Positions 1-6,178 of a DNA stretch of 6,178 nucleotides are shown in pieces. Below the pieces are notes generated by a model that saw nothing but the letters and a program-made list of their open reading frames with translations, searched no databases and had not been told where the DNA came from. Origin of the DNA: an uncultured Pseudomonadota bacterium (GTDB lineage Bacteria > Myxococcota_A > UBA9042 > CAIXZC01); assembly GCA_937884235.1 (NCBI GenBank), contig CALGBT010000857.1:1-6178 (forward strand), in the 5' to 3' direction. Both the position numbers and the translations under genes were made by a program. How positions within the stretch are numbered: position 1 is the first letter of the stretch; every line of letters begins with the position of its first letter.

Positions 1-70
1 CAGCCTTGGGTTCTTCAGCCTTGGGTTCTTCAGCCTTGGGTTCTTCAGCCTTGGGTTCTTCAGCCTTGGG
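1..70 (-). repeat. 15-bp tandem repeat coding for AEEPK, four full copies plus a partial copy, open at the left edge
   Basis: On the plus strand the unit CAGCCTTGGGTTCTT is repeated four times without any mismatch (1-60), followed by its first ten bases at 61-70. After that the sequence changes to an Ala-rich run. Because the unit is five codons it keeps frame and encodes Ala-Glu-Glu-Pro-Lys in the lipoprotein. The absence of silent changes between copies points to recent expansion by replication slippage. The array may continue beyond the window. Confidence 0.95.
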
Positions 71-1891
71 CGCCGCAGCAGCGGGCTTCTCTTCTCCCTC
101 CACGGGGTTCGTCATGCCGCCTTCTTCTTCCAGCTTCTGCACCTTCTCAATACCCAGGGCTTCGACAGCCTTCGGCTCCAACGCGGACAGGGCATCCTCC
201 CCGGCCTTGACCATGGGTTCGGCTTCGTCGACCATGGTCATCTGGATATACTCGCGGGCCTCGGCAAATGGAGCCTCAACTGCCTTGAGTTCAGCAGCCA
301 GCTTGAGAGCCGCCTTGTTCTTCTTGCGTTGTTCTCGGTCCTTGGCCTCATTTGCTGCGTTATCAGCAGCGTACGCCTCGAGTTTCTTGCTGAAGTCATT
401 GGCCTTGGACTCGACAATCTTCATGCGCTTCTCAAGTTCCTTTCCCTTCAGCGCCATGGCCTCTTCCATCTTCTGGGCTTCAGCCTCGGCTTTCTTCATC
501 TCCGCTTCCATTACGACCATCTGCTGGGCCATCTTCTTCGATTGCTCAAGGCTGGCCTGCGCCTTGCTGACATCAACTCCGAGGGGAGTTGCCCGGTCGA
601 TGAAGGCCTGATAGGCAGCAATGGCCTTGTCGAAGTCAACTAGCTTCATCTGGTAGATACGAGCGATGCGATGCAGCAGTCCGACGTGCTTCTGGTCCAA
701 TTCCACGGCCCTTCGGTAAAGGTCAAATCCTTCTTCGAAGTCCTGCATCCCGACTTTGCTGCTGCCCAGTCCGATAGTCGCTTCAATGTGCGTGGGTCGC
801 ATGGCAAGGACGTACTCGTACTGCTCGCGGGCGGCCCCATAGTTGAGGTAGTTAAGCAAAACAGCAGCCAGATTGAGGCGGGCTTCAAGGTTCTCGGGGT
901 TGGTCTGGATGGCCTTGTGAAAATTCACCATCGCCTTGGGGGTATCGCCGAGTTTAAAGTAAGTCAACCCCAGGTTGTTGAAGGCCTCGGTAGAGAACTT
1001 GTCCAGCGTCAGAACCTTGTTCTCAAAAATCCACCGGGCGATTTGCAGATCCTCTCGGAGGACATAGATAAGACCGCGAGTATTGAGAGCGATGACGTTG
1101 CTGGGCTGAATTGTCAGCACGTTCTGGATGAAGTCCTCAGCAGTGGCTACGAGGTCAAGCTTCTTGGGCTTGTCCATCTCCCGCTGTGCCTTCATGAGCC
1201 AATAGAGAGCCAAGGCATTGTTGGCTTCGACATTGTCAGGCGTCTTGACAATCACCTGGTCAAAGAGGTCCTTCGCCTTGCGTTCAAGTTCCACTGCGGT
1301 GGAGTCTTCCCCTTGCTCCCACGCCTCACGGGCCTTGGCGAGGTAGACCTTGCCAATGTACGCCCGGGCTGAGCCGCTCTCAGGATTTGCGTCAAGAGCT
1401 TTCTGGTAGACGTTGAGCGCCTTCTCTTCCTCACCACCCCGCTCGTAGACCATGCCCAGGTTGAAATAGGCTTCCAGGAAGTTCTTGTCCTTGCTCAGTG
1501 CGTCCTCAAAATTGCTGGCAGCTGCATTGTAGTCCGGTGGCATCTGATAAACGGAAACCACACCGCCGGCAAAGGACTTCTGGGCTTCGACTTCGACCCC
1601 GGGAACGAATTCAGGAATCTCAGCCACAACGATCTGACGAACCTGGAGCGACTCGGCCAGTTTTCTGCGGCGAGCCTCTTCGTCCTCCTTCTCCTTGAGG
1701 CGCTTCTTCTCTTCCTCAGTGAGCTTGGGACCATTGTTCAGATCCTCCGGCAGAGTTTGCACCGTGGCCGGACCGCAAGCGGTAACCAGCAATACTGCGG
1801 TCAGGAGGGCCAGCCCTACCCAACGAATGCTCAAGCGCGTCATACCCTTCTCCTCGAATTGCAACAGTCGGGAAATGGTCTTGTTATTCAT
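1..1891 (-). CDS. TPR-repeat lipoprotein with coiled coil and AEEPK-repeat tail, possibly GltE/AglT-like (3' end outside window)
   Basis: An open frame without stops runs from ATG 1891 to the left edge (630 residues visible). A hydrophobic segment ends in the lipobox LLVTAC, so Cys39 should be lipidated. Gly at +2 would allow outer-membrane sorting by the E. coli rule. Residues 57-84 are a charged helix. TPR units occupy about 123-195 and 206-433; typical marks are EAYFNLGMVYE, EAFNNLGLTYFKLGD, KAIQTNPENLEARLNL, and the unusual LLNYLNYGAAREQYEYVLAM. Residues about 443-545 form an Ala/Lys/Glu/Met-rich coiled coil, followed by an acidic stretch and an AEEPK repeat from residue 610. The gene begins 10 bases after the large TPR gene and probably shares its operon. 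A lipidated TPR protein directly after a giant exported TPR protein matches the gltD-gltE order of Myxococcus, and the NYLNY-type unit feels GltE-like. This is inference. It is already longer than GltE as I recall it (about 480 aa), mainly because of the coiled coil and tail. A second start at 1843 is possible. Confidence 0.92.
   Translation of the reverse strand, partial: MNNKTISRLLQFEEKGMTRLSIRWVGLALLTAVLLVTACGPATVQTLPEDLNNGPKLTEEEKKRLKEKEDEEARRRKLAESLQVRQIVVAEIPEFVPGVEVEAQKSFAGGVVSVYQMPPDYNAAASNFEDALSKDKNFLEAYFNLGMVYERGGEEEKALNVYQKALDANPESGSARAYIGKVYLAKAREAWEQGEDSTAVELERKAKDLFDQVIVKTPDNVEANNALALYWLMKAQREMDKPKKLDLVATAEDFIQNVLTIQPSNVIALNTRGLIYVLREDLQIARWIFENKVLTLDKFSTEAFNNLGLTYFKLGDTPKAMVNFHKAIQTNPENLEARLNLAAVLLNYLNYGAAREQYEYVLAMRPTHIEATIGLGSSKVGMQDFEEGFDLYRRAVELDQKHVGLLHRIARIYQMKLVDFDKAIAAYQAFIDRATPLGVDVSKAQASLEQSKKMAQQMVVMEAEMKKAEAEAQKMEEAMALKGKELEKRMKIVESKANDFSKKLEAYAADNAANEAKDREQRKKNKAALKLAAELKAVEAPFAEAREYIQMTMVDEAEPMVKAGEDALSALEPKAVEALGIEKVQKLEEEGGMTNPVEGEEKPAAAAPKAEEPKAEEPKAEEPKAEEPKA
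1850..1855 (-). promoter_or_regulatory. Alternative ribosome binding site for a shorter lipoprotein start
   Basis: On the minus strand GAGGAG lies 6 bases (AAGGGT) before an in-frame ATG at 1843-1841 (Met17 of the longer form). Starting here gives MTRLSIR plus the hydrophobic core, with the lipobox Cys at position 23. That is a more typical lipoprotein signal length than the 38-residue leader from ATG 1891. Both starts have good sites, so the true start is undecided. Confidence 0.45.
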
Positions 1892-1897
1892 CTCGCC

Positions 1898-1903
1898 CCT
1901 CCT
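1898..1903 (-). promoter_or_regulatory. Strong ribosome binding site overlapping the upstream stop codon
   Basis: On the minus strand AGGAGG sits 6 bases (GGCGAG) before the ATG at 1891-1889. Its first two bases are the AG of the preceding gene's TAG stop. A ribosome ending the large TPR gene therefore covers this site, which favours coupled translation of the lipoprotein. Confidence 0.8.
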
Positions 1904-4900
1904 AGTTCACAGCTTCGGCCGGGGCCTTGTCAGTTGGTTCGTCCAGCTTCTCGCCGCCCTCGTCTTCCTTGGGCTCATTGCTCTGCTTCTCTTCACCCTT
2001 GAAGGTAACGAAGTCCACTTCCACATCACCCCGGCGGAGTGAGCGAATGAAGCTGGTGGAGAGCAGTGTATCCTTGGTGCGGTTGGTCTTGACCAACTTC
2101 TCCCGGTCAATGGGGAAATCCTGCGGAGTCAACTTCGCCGCCATGCGGGCCGACTTCTTGGACCACTCACTGTAGACGCCGAGTTTGTGGGCCATCAGAA
2201 TAGCCTGCTTGAAGTTGGCTCGTGCCTTCTCTTCCAACGGCGCGGCAAACCGGTCTTCCAATTCCGCCTTGTACATATCGGCTTCGTCGGGATTCAAGCC
2301 CTCCGGCAAGGGCAACGCAAAGAGAGTCTCGGCAAACTCATGGTAGATGAGACCGACTTGATAGTAGGCCGCGGTTGCCCAGTACCGTGATTTGGTCGCA
2401 ATGCAGTTGTGGTAGAGTTTCTCCACGTCCTGGTGGATTTTGGCCTTCTTCTCCAGGGAGTTGACCATGCGGAAGAAATTCCGGGTATCGATGGGGAAGT
2501 TGTTGAAGTCCTCGTACCCGTACTGAGCAATGTAGAAGGAAGCCTCGGCAGTATTCTCACGCGCTTTGGCCTTGCCGCTTTCATCCATCTTCTTGAAGAG
2601 CGCCAGAGCCTTCTCAAAATGCCGCATGGCCCGGGTACGATTCCTGGCCTTGTCCTGCTCAAAGAGCACCACGCCGGCCTTCACGTTGGCTTCCAGAACC
2701 ATGGTAGCCTTCGAATTGTACTGTCGGTTCGTCATGAAGGCGGTGTACTGCTTGTAAGCACCGGCCAGATCACCCTTTTCCCGTTTGAAGTCCGCGATCT
2801 TGATGAAGCCGCGGGCCGACGCCTTGTGTTTCGGGAAGAGCTTAAGGAGCGTCTGCAATGCCGAAATGGTGGCATCCATGTCGCCCAGCGATTGGTAGAT
2901 GGTGGAGGCATTGATAATGGCCCGTGCGGTTTGGTCCCCATCCTTGAACTTCTTCATTTCCAGGAAGGCTTCCGCAGCCTTGCGGAACTGGGTCTGTGCC
3001 TCGTAGATTTCTGCGATAACAAACTGTGCTTCAGCCGCCTTCGGGCTCTTGGGATAGGTACGAATCAGTTCCTCGTACTTCTCGATGGCGCGGGGCAGGT
3101 CCTTGGCCCGGGCATAGAGATAAGCAAGGGTGTAGGTGACACCTGCCATAATCTCTTTGTTATTGCGGAACTCCTTTTGCAGCCGATTCAACTCGACAAT
3201 CGAAGCCGACGTCTTGCCCTCGGTCTCCAGATCCTTGGCCTTTAGCAGAATGGACGTCGCAATGATCATTTCGAGGTCATTCTTCGACTTGAAGAGGAAG
3301 TTCTTCTCCCGAATAAGCTTGCGGGCCCACTCCTCAACCTTGTCCCAGTTTCGCACTCGATAGTAGGAATCCATGATCATGGTCGCGGCAATGGCCGCAA
3401 AGCGATGCTTGGTATCGTACTTGAAGATGTTCTCGAAGCGGAGCACCGCCTCGCCAAACATGCCGTGCTTGTAGAAGGTCTCGGCGGCGATATACATGAT
3501 ATTGGGGATCATTTCGCCACGATCCGGGTACTTCTTCAGGAACTCTGGGTCCTTGCGGGCTTCGAGGAGCAGTTCTGTGTACTTATCCGCGGCCAGAATG
3601 AACTTCTCTTCCAGCGGGTGCAGGTCGGTACGCGCAATCTCCTCGGCGGCATCGCGCATGTCCTCGGCAGAGACCTTCTTGACCTGAACCTCGCCACGAT
3701 TGGCGCGCTGTCGCAGGCCTTCCTTCACCATCAACTCTTCCATGCAGTAGATGACACCCAAAGCGGCGTCCTCTACAAACTTGCCCTTCTTGTCCTTCTC
3801 GATAACCGAGGTGTACTGCTCGGCCGCCAACTCGTAGTTGCCAAGGTTGAAGTAGAGAATTTCTGCATACCAGAAGTTGATCTCGTAGATGCGTGGCGAA
3901 TCCGGGAACCACTTGAGATACTCAGCGTAGTACTCGGCCGCCTTCATGTAATGCTCTTCGGACTCAGCCTTCGACCCCTTCTTGTCCAACTTGTCGCCTT
4001 CGACATGGAAGTGGTTGGCGAGGTAGAAGATCAACTCTTCCACTATCTTGAGAGCGCTCTCAGTGACTTCGGTGTTGTCCTTGTTGGCTATGCGCCAGGC
4101 AGTTTCGGCCTTGAAGTAAACCATGATTTCGCGGATGACCTTCTCGATGACCTTCCAGTCCGCCCGCTTGTTGGCGATATCCATGATCGTCTGATAGTAG
4201 TCAGGGATACGGGTAGAGTTGGGCCACTTCCCGATGAAATGGTAGTAGAGTTCCAGGGCGTAGTCGTCCTGACCCTGCGCCACATAGAGTTCACCCATGA
4301 CGTGCAACTTGACGTAGGCCCCCTCTTCCTTGATCTCCTTGGTGTAGTACTCCCGGGCCTCGCGCCAGCCGTCCTCCACTTCCACAAAGGAGAGAACGAG
4401 GTCGTTGAGCGCCTGCTCCCGGAACTCCACTTTGCCCGCAGTCCCGTCCGACTTGATGGTCTCGATAACCGCCTGGAAAGTCTCAATCGCCCGACGAAAC
4501 TCGGTGAGGTTGTAGTAGACCCAGCCCAGCTTGTAGAGAGCGTAGTTGTACATTGTCGCGGCAGGGTAGTTGTTGATGATCTTCTCGTAGTTGACCTTGG
4601 CGTAGTAGAGGGAGTGCGTGTCAAAGTAGTACTCACCCAAATGGAGCAGTGCCTGCGGAATGAAACGGCTGTCCGGATAGTTCTGCACCAGGTTGGTGAA
4701 GTGCTTGACACCTTCCCGCTGCAACTGCACGTCCTTGTTGCCCCGTCCCGCTTCCAGGGCACCACGGCCCAGATAGTAGAGCACTTCGTCGATGCGTGGA
4801 TAGTCGGGGAACTCCCGCAGCACCTTGCGATAGTACTCCAGGGCGACAGTGTAGTCCTCGGTTGGTTCTACTGGCCGCTCCTTGACAACGCCCTCGTCAA

Positions 4901-5345
4901 ACTTGTCGAGAGCACTCATCCACACCTTGCGGGAAAGCAGATACTGGTAGTGTCCTTCCTGCCAGTAACCTTCACCCAGGCGGAAGTAAATCTCGGCCTT
5001 GTTTTCATAGTAAGGTTGAGTGGCCAGCAACTCTTCCATCTTCTTGATCTGGGATTGCCGGAGACCAGACATCTTCTCCTGCATCTCCTGGACCTTCTTG
5101 GAGAGATTTGCCGTTTCCAACTCCACTAGAGACATGGCTTTGCGAACACAGAAGCGCTTCACCGGGTCGCACAACTCGTTATCTTCGCAATCCGAGTCAA
5201 ACTCGCATGGCTTCTCGGTAACTTTGGCCTTCTTGGCCGCGACCTTGGTCAGCTCACGCTTCTGTTTCTTGCCGCGCTTCAAATCCTGGCCCAGAGCAGG
5301 GACAGCAATGAAGAACGCCAGGAGGACTACCAACGCATGTTTCAT
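1902..5345 (-). CDS. Large exported TPR-repeat protein, 1147 aa, possibly GltD/AgmU-like
   Basis: The protein opens with a Sec signal peptide: MKH, a hydrophobic core, then VPALG before QD (likely cleavage after residue 19). There is no lipobox, so it should be a soluble periplasmic protein. Residues 23-45 are Lys/Arg-rich. Cysteines 47, 53, 59 and 66 form a compact motif (DSDC...NELC...RFC). Residues 72-107 look like a short coiled coil. TPR-like helix pairs of the long YbgF/BamD style then fill most of the chain, clearest at about 117-295, 435-540, 620-680 and 735-865; marks include FPDYPRIDEVLYYLGRG and AIEKYEELIRTYPKSPKAAE. A segment at about 1043-1078 (HKLGVYSEWSKKSARMAAK then LTPQDFP) may be a conserved C-terminal module. 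The last 33 residues are acidic and disordered. The ATG at 5345 overlaps the upstream stop and has a good ribosome binding site. Size, export and a following TPR lipoprotein fit GltD (AgmU, roughly 1200 aa) of Myxococcus gliding motility. That link is inference; a general periplasmic scaffold is the alternative. No frameshift or internal stop was seen. Confidence 0.93.
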   Translation of the reverse strand: MKHALVVLLAFFIAVPALGQDLKRGKKQKRELTKVAAKKAKVTEKPCEFDSDCEDNELCDPVKRFCVRKAMSLVELETANLSKKVQEMQEKMSGLRQSQIKKMEELLATQPYYENKAEIYFRLGEGYWQEGHYQYLLSRKVWMSALDKFDEGVVKERPVEPTEDYTVALEYYRKVLREFPDYPRIDEVLYYLGRGALEAGRGNKDVQLQREGVKHFTNLVQNYPDSRFIPQALLHLGEYYFDTHSLYYAKVNYEKIINNYPAATMYNYALYKLGWVYYNLTEFRRAIETFQAVIETIKSDGTAGKVEFREQALNDLVLSFVEVEDGWREAREYYTKEIKEEGAYVKLHVMGELYVAQGQDDYALELYYHFIGKWPNSTRIPDYYQTIMDIANKRADWKVIEKVIREIMVYFKAETAWRIANKDNTEVTESALKIVEELIFYLANHFHVEGDKLDKKGSKAESEEHYMKAAEYYAEYLKWFPDSPRIYEINFWYAEILYFNLGNYELAAEQYTSVIEKDKKGKFVEDAALGVIYCMEELMVKEGLRQRANRGEVQVKKVSAEDMRDAAEEIARTDLHPLEEKFILAADKYTELLLEARKDPEFLKKYPDRGEMIPNIMYIAAETFYKHGMFGEAVLRFENIFKYDTKHRFAAIAATMIMDSYYRVRNWDKVEEWARKLIREKNFLFKSKNDLEMIIATSILLKAKDLETEGKTSASIVELNRLQKEFRNNKEIMAGVTYTLAYLYARAKDLPRAIEKYEELIRTYPKSPKAAEAQFVIAEIYEAQTQFRKAAEAFLEMKKFKDGDQTARAIINASTIYQSLGDMDATISALQTLLKLFPKHKASARGFIKIADFKREKGDLAGAYKQYTAFMTNRQYNSKATMVLEANVKAGVVLFEQDKARNRTRAMRHFEKALALFKKMDESGKAKARENTAEASFYIAQYGYEDFNNFPIDTRNFFRMVNSLEKKAKIHQDVEKLYHNCIATKSRYWATAAYYQVGLIYHEFAETLFALPLPEGLNPDEADMYKAELEDRFAAPLEEKARANFKQAILMAHKLGVYSEWSKKSARMAAKLTPQDFPIDREKLVKTNRTKDTLLSTSFIRSLRRGDVEVDFVTFKGEEKQSNEPKEDEGGEKLDEPTDKAPAEAVN

Positions 5346-6178
5346 CTCATGCACTCCTCTTTCAGGAAGCTTCTAAAACCCCACAACTCATCTGCCCAGT
5401 AGTCACCCTCGAAGGGCCACTCCAGGGCATCGGAACCGACAATGGCAACAGAACCGCCGCCGACCTTCTCCATTCCGGTGATCTGCTTGATGAAGGTGAC
5501 TACATCGTCATCAACACCATTATCCTCTAGCTCCGCAACCTGCACCGGAGTGAAGCGACGATAGATCCCGTCAGCCTTGATCTTTTCGATAATGGCATCG
5601 TTTGGCACGTTGCGCTTGGTCATGGCCACCAGCGCCTGGCTGGCCCGATCGAGTTGCTCCTTCAAGAGCAGCATCTGAGTCTCCATCTCGATCTTCTCCA
5701 TCTCGACCTGGTTCAAGTCCAGTTCGATTTCCGTGACCTTCACTTCATACTCCCTGAGGCTCGCCTCAACCGTCCGCAACACCTGCTGGATCTTGATGCC
5801 GATCTCGTTCATGCGGGCAATCTTGTCTGCCTCCAGCACGGCCAGCTTCTCTTCTGCGAACCGACCCAGCGCCGCGCGGTTCTGCTGCAACTCTTTGACC
5901 TCCATCGAAATCTGATCGATGGTTCGATAGAGTGCATAAAATTCAACATTGCTCAAAACCGGGAAGAGCAGCGTCTCTGGCATATTGTACGTACGATCCC
6001 CCTCGATGATCTTCATGAGCGCCATATAGTATTCCGCGGGGGTCCGCATGGACTGCATGAACTGTGCGAGGGGCACACCCAGGACCGAAACATGGTTACG
6101 GAACATGCTGATGGCATCCTTGGCATACTCGTAGTGACACATGTTGAGATAGATGGTCGCCTCAAGGATCCACAACTC
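5342..6178 (-). CDS. C-terminal part of a TPR/coiled-coil protein, possibly GltC-like (5' end outside window)
   Basis: The frame is open from the right edge to a TGA at 5344-5342, giving 278 visible residues; the true start lies outside the window. Residues 3-30 (for example ATIYLNMCHYEYAKDAISMF) look like a degenerate TPR helix pair. Residues about 83-180 form a long charged heptad-like coiled coil without prolines. Residues 183-233 hold two related helical units (around RNVPNDAIIEKI and DNGVDDDVVTFI) resembling a small 'GVsDevI..I' motif seen in bacterial envelope proteins. A glycine-rich turn at 240-242 leads to a Trp-rich end with WPFEGDYWADELWGF and a Cys three residues from the terminus. 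The gene overlaps the next one by ATGA, so the two are translationally coupled. The architecture and position beside a giant TPR protein and a TPR lipoprotein suggest the periplasmic gliding-complex protein GltC or a relative. That is inference from remembered family features. It could equally be an unnamed TPR scaffold protein. That it is a real coding region is near certain. Confidence 0.85.
   Translation of the reverse strand, partial: ELWILEATIYLNMCHYEYAKDAISMFRNHVSVLGVPLAQFMQSMRTPAEYYMALMKIIEGDRTYNMPETLLFPVLSNVEFYALYRTIDQISMEVKELQQNRAALGRFAEEKLAVLEADKIARMNEIGIKIQQVLRTVEASLREYEVKVTEIELDLNQVEMEKIEMETQMLLLKEQLDRASQALVAMTKRNVPNDAIIEKIKADGIYRRFTPVQVAELEDNGVDDDVVTFIKQITGMEKVGGGSVAIVGSDALEWPFEGDYWADELWGFRSFLKEECMR
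5354..5360 (-). promoter_or_regulatory. Ribosome binding site for the large TPR gene
   Basis: Read on the minus strand, AGAGGAG lies 8 bases before the ATG at 5345-5343 and inside the last codons of the upstream gene. It decides the start. The in-frame GTG at 5354-5352 overlaps this site and has no ribosome binding site of its own. The ATG at 5350-5348 is in the upstream gene's frame and is that gene's penultimate codon, two codons before its TGA. Confidence 0.75.

Noticed and set aside
1..70. Short direct repeats as a CRISPR array or iteron origin
   Set aside because: The units are directly adjacent without spacers, exactly five codons long and in frame with the lipoprotein gene.
6..611. 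A plus-strand frame beginning with repeated Gly-Ser-Ser-Ala-Leu
   Set aside because: The repeat is the reverse reading of the AEEPK repeat, and the rest is Ser/Ala-rich low complexity opposite the Lys/Glu coiled coil.
671..1372. A 233-codon plus-strand open frame antisense to the lipoprotein gene
   Set aside because: It is a codon-register mirror of the TPR region. The minus-strand translation is a clean series of TPR units.
1892..1901. A promoter or terminator between the large TPR gene and the lipoprotein gene
   Set aside because: Only ten bases separate the genes, filled by the Shine-Dalgarno sequence. There is no inverted repeat or -10/-35 pattern.
2409..3245. A 278-codon plus-strand open frame antisense to the large TPR gene
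   Set aside because: It lies in the same codon-register antisense position as the 574-codon frame, with no recognisable motif and no ribosome binding site worth noting.
3405..5129. A 574-codon plus-strand open frame antisense to the large TPR gene
   Set aside because: It is in exact codon register opposite the real gene, so it stays open merely because Leu TTA/CTA and Ser TCA codons are rare there. The product is a Leu/Val/Asp-rich string without domains, signal or start site, while the minus-strand frame shows signal peptide, TPR repeats and coupled start.
5352..5354. GTG as the start of the large TPR protein
   Set aside because: It would add only Val-His-Glu before the signal peptide and sits inside the ribosome binding site. 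The ATG at 5345 has correct spacing and the classic ATGA overlap.

Overview
This window is a single, gap-free minus-strand coding block, probably from a Gram-negative bacterium of the Myxococcota/deltaproteobacterial kind. The reasons for that guess are: moderately high G+C by eye; a cluster of exported tetratricopeptide-repeat (TPR) proteins; a Cys-rich Asp-Cys/Leu-Cys motif of a style common in secreted myxobacterial proteins; and an architecture resembling the periplasmic Glt proteins of Myxococcus gliding machinery. No taxon can be fixed from the sequence alone.

Layout, in the direction of transcription (right to left). (A) 6178-5342: the last 278 codons of a protein with a short TPR-like helical stretch, a long coiled coil, a two-part helical 'GVsD'-like motif and a Trp/Asp/Glu-rich C-terminus. 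Its beginning lies beyond the right edge. (B) 5345-1902: a complete 1147-residue Sec-exported protein made almost entirely of TPR-like helical repeats, with a Lys-rich, four-cysteine N-terminal segment and an acidic disordered tail. (C) 1891-1: the first 630 codons of a TPR lipoprotein with a lipobox cysteine, about seven TPR units, a long charged coiled coil and an Ala-Glu-Glu-Pro-Lys pentapeptide repeat that runs off the left edge.

A and B overlap by the four bases ATGA. B's stop codon overlaps the Shine-Dalgarno sequence of C. The three genes are therefore almost certainly co-transcribed and translationally linked. No promoter, terminator, RNA gene, mobile element or CRISPR array is visible, and no stretch longer than about 10 bases lacks a gene.

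Interpretation (inference, not proven): the three proteins probably build a periplasmic/outer-membrane scaffold. The order coiled-coil TPR protein, giant TPR protein, TPR lipoprotein recalls GltC, GltD (AgmU) and GltE (AglT) of the Myxococcus xanthus adventurous gliding complex. Homologues of that complex also occur in non-gliding relatives. Profile searches would decide this.
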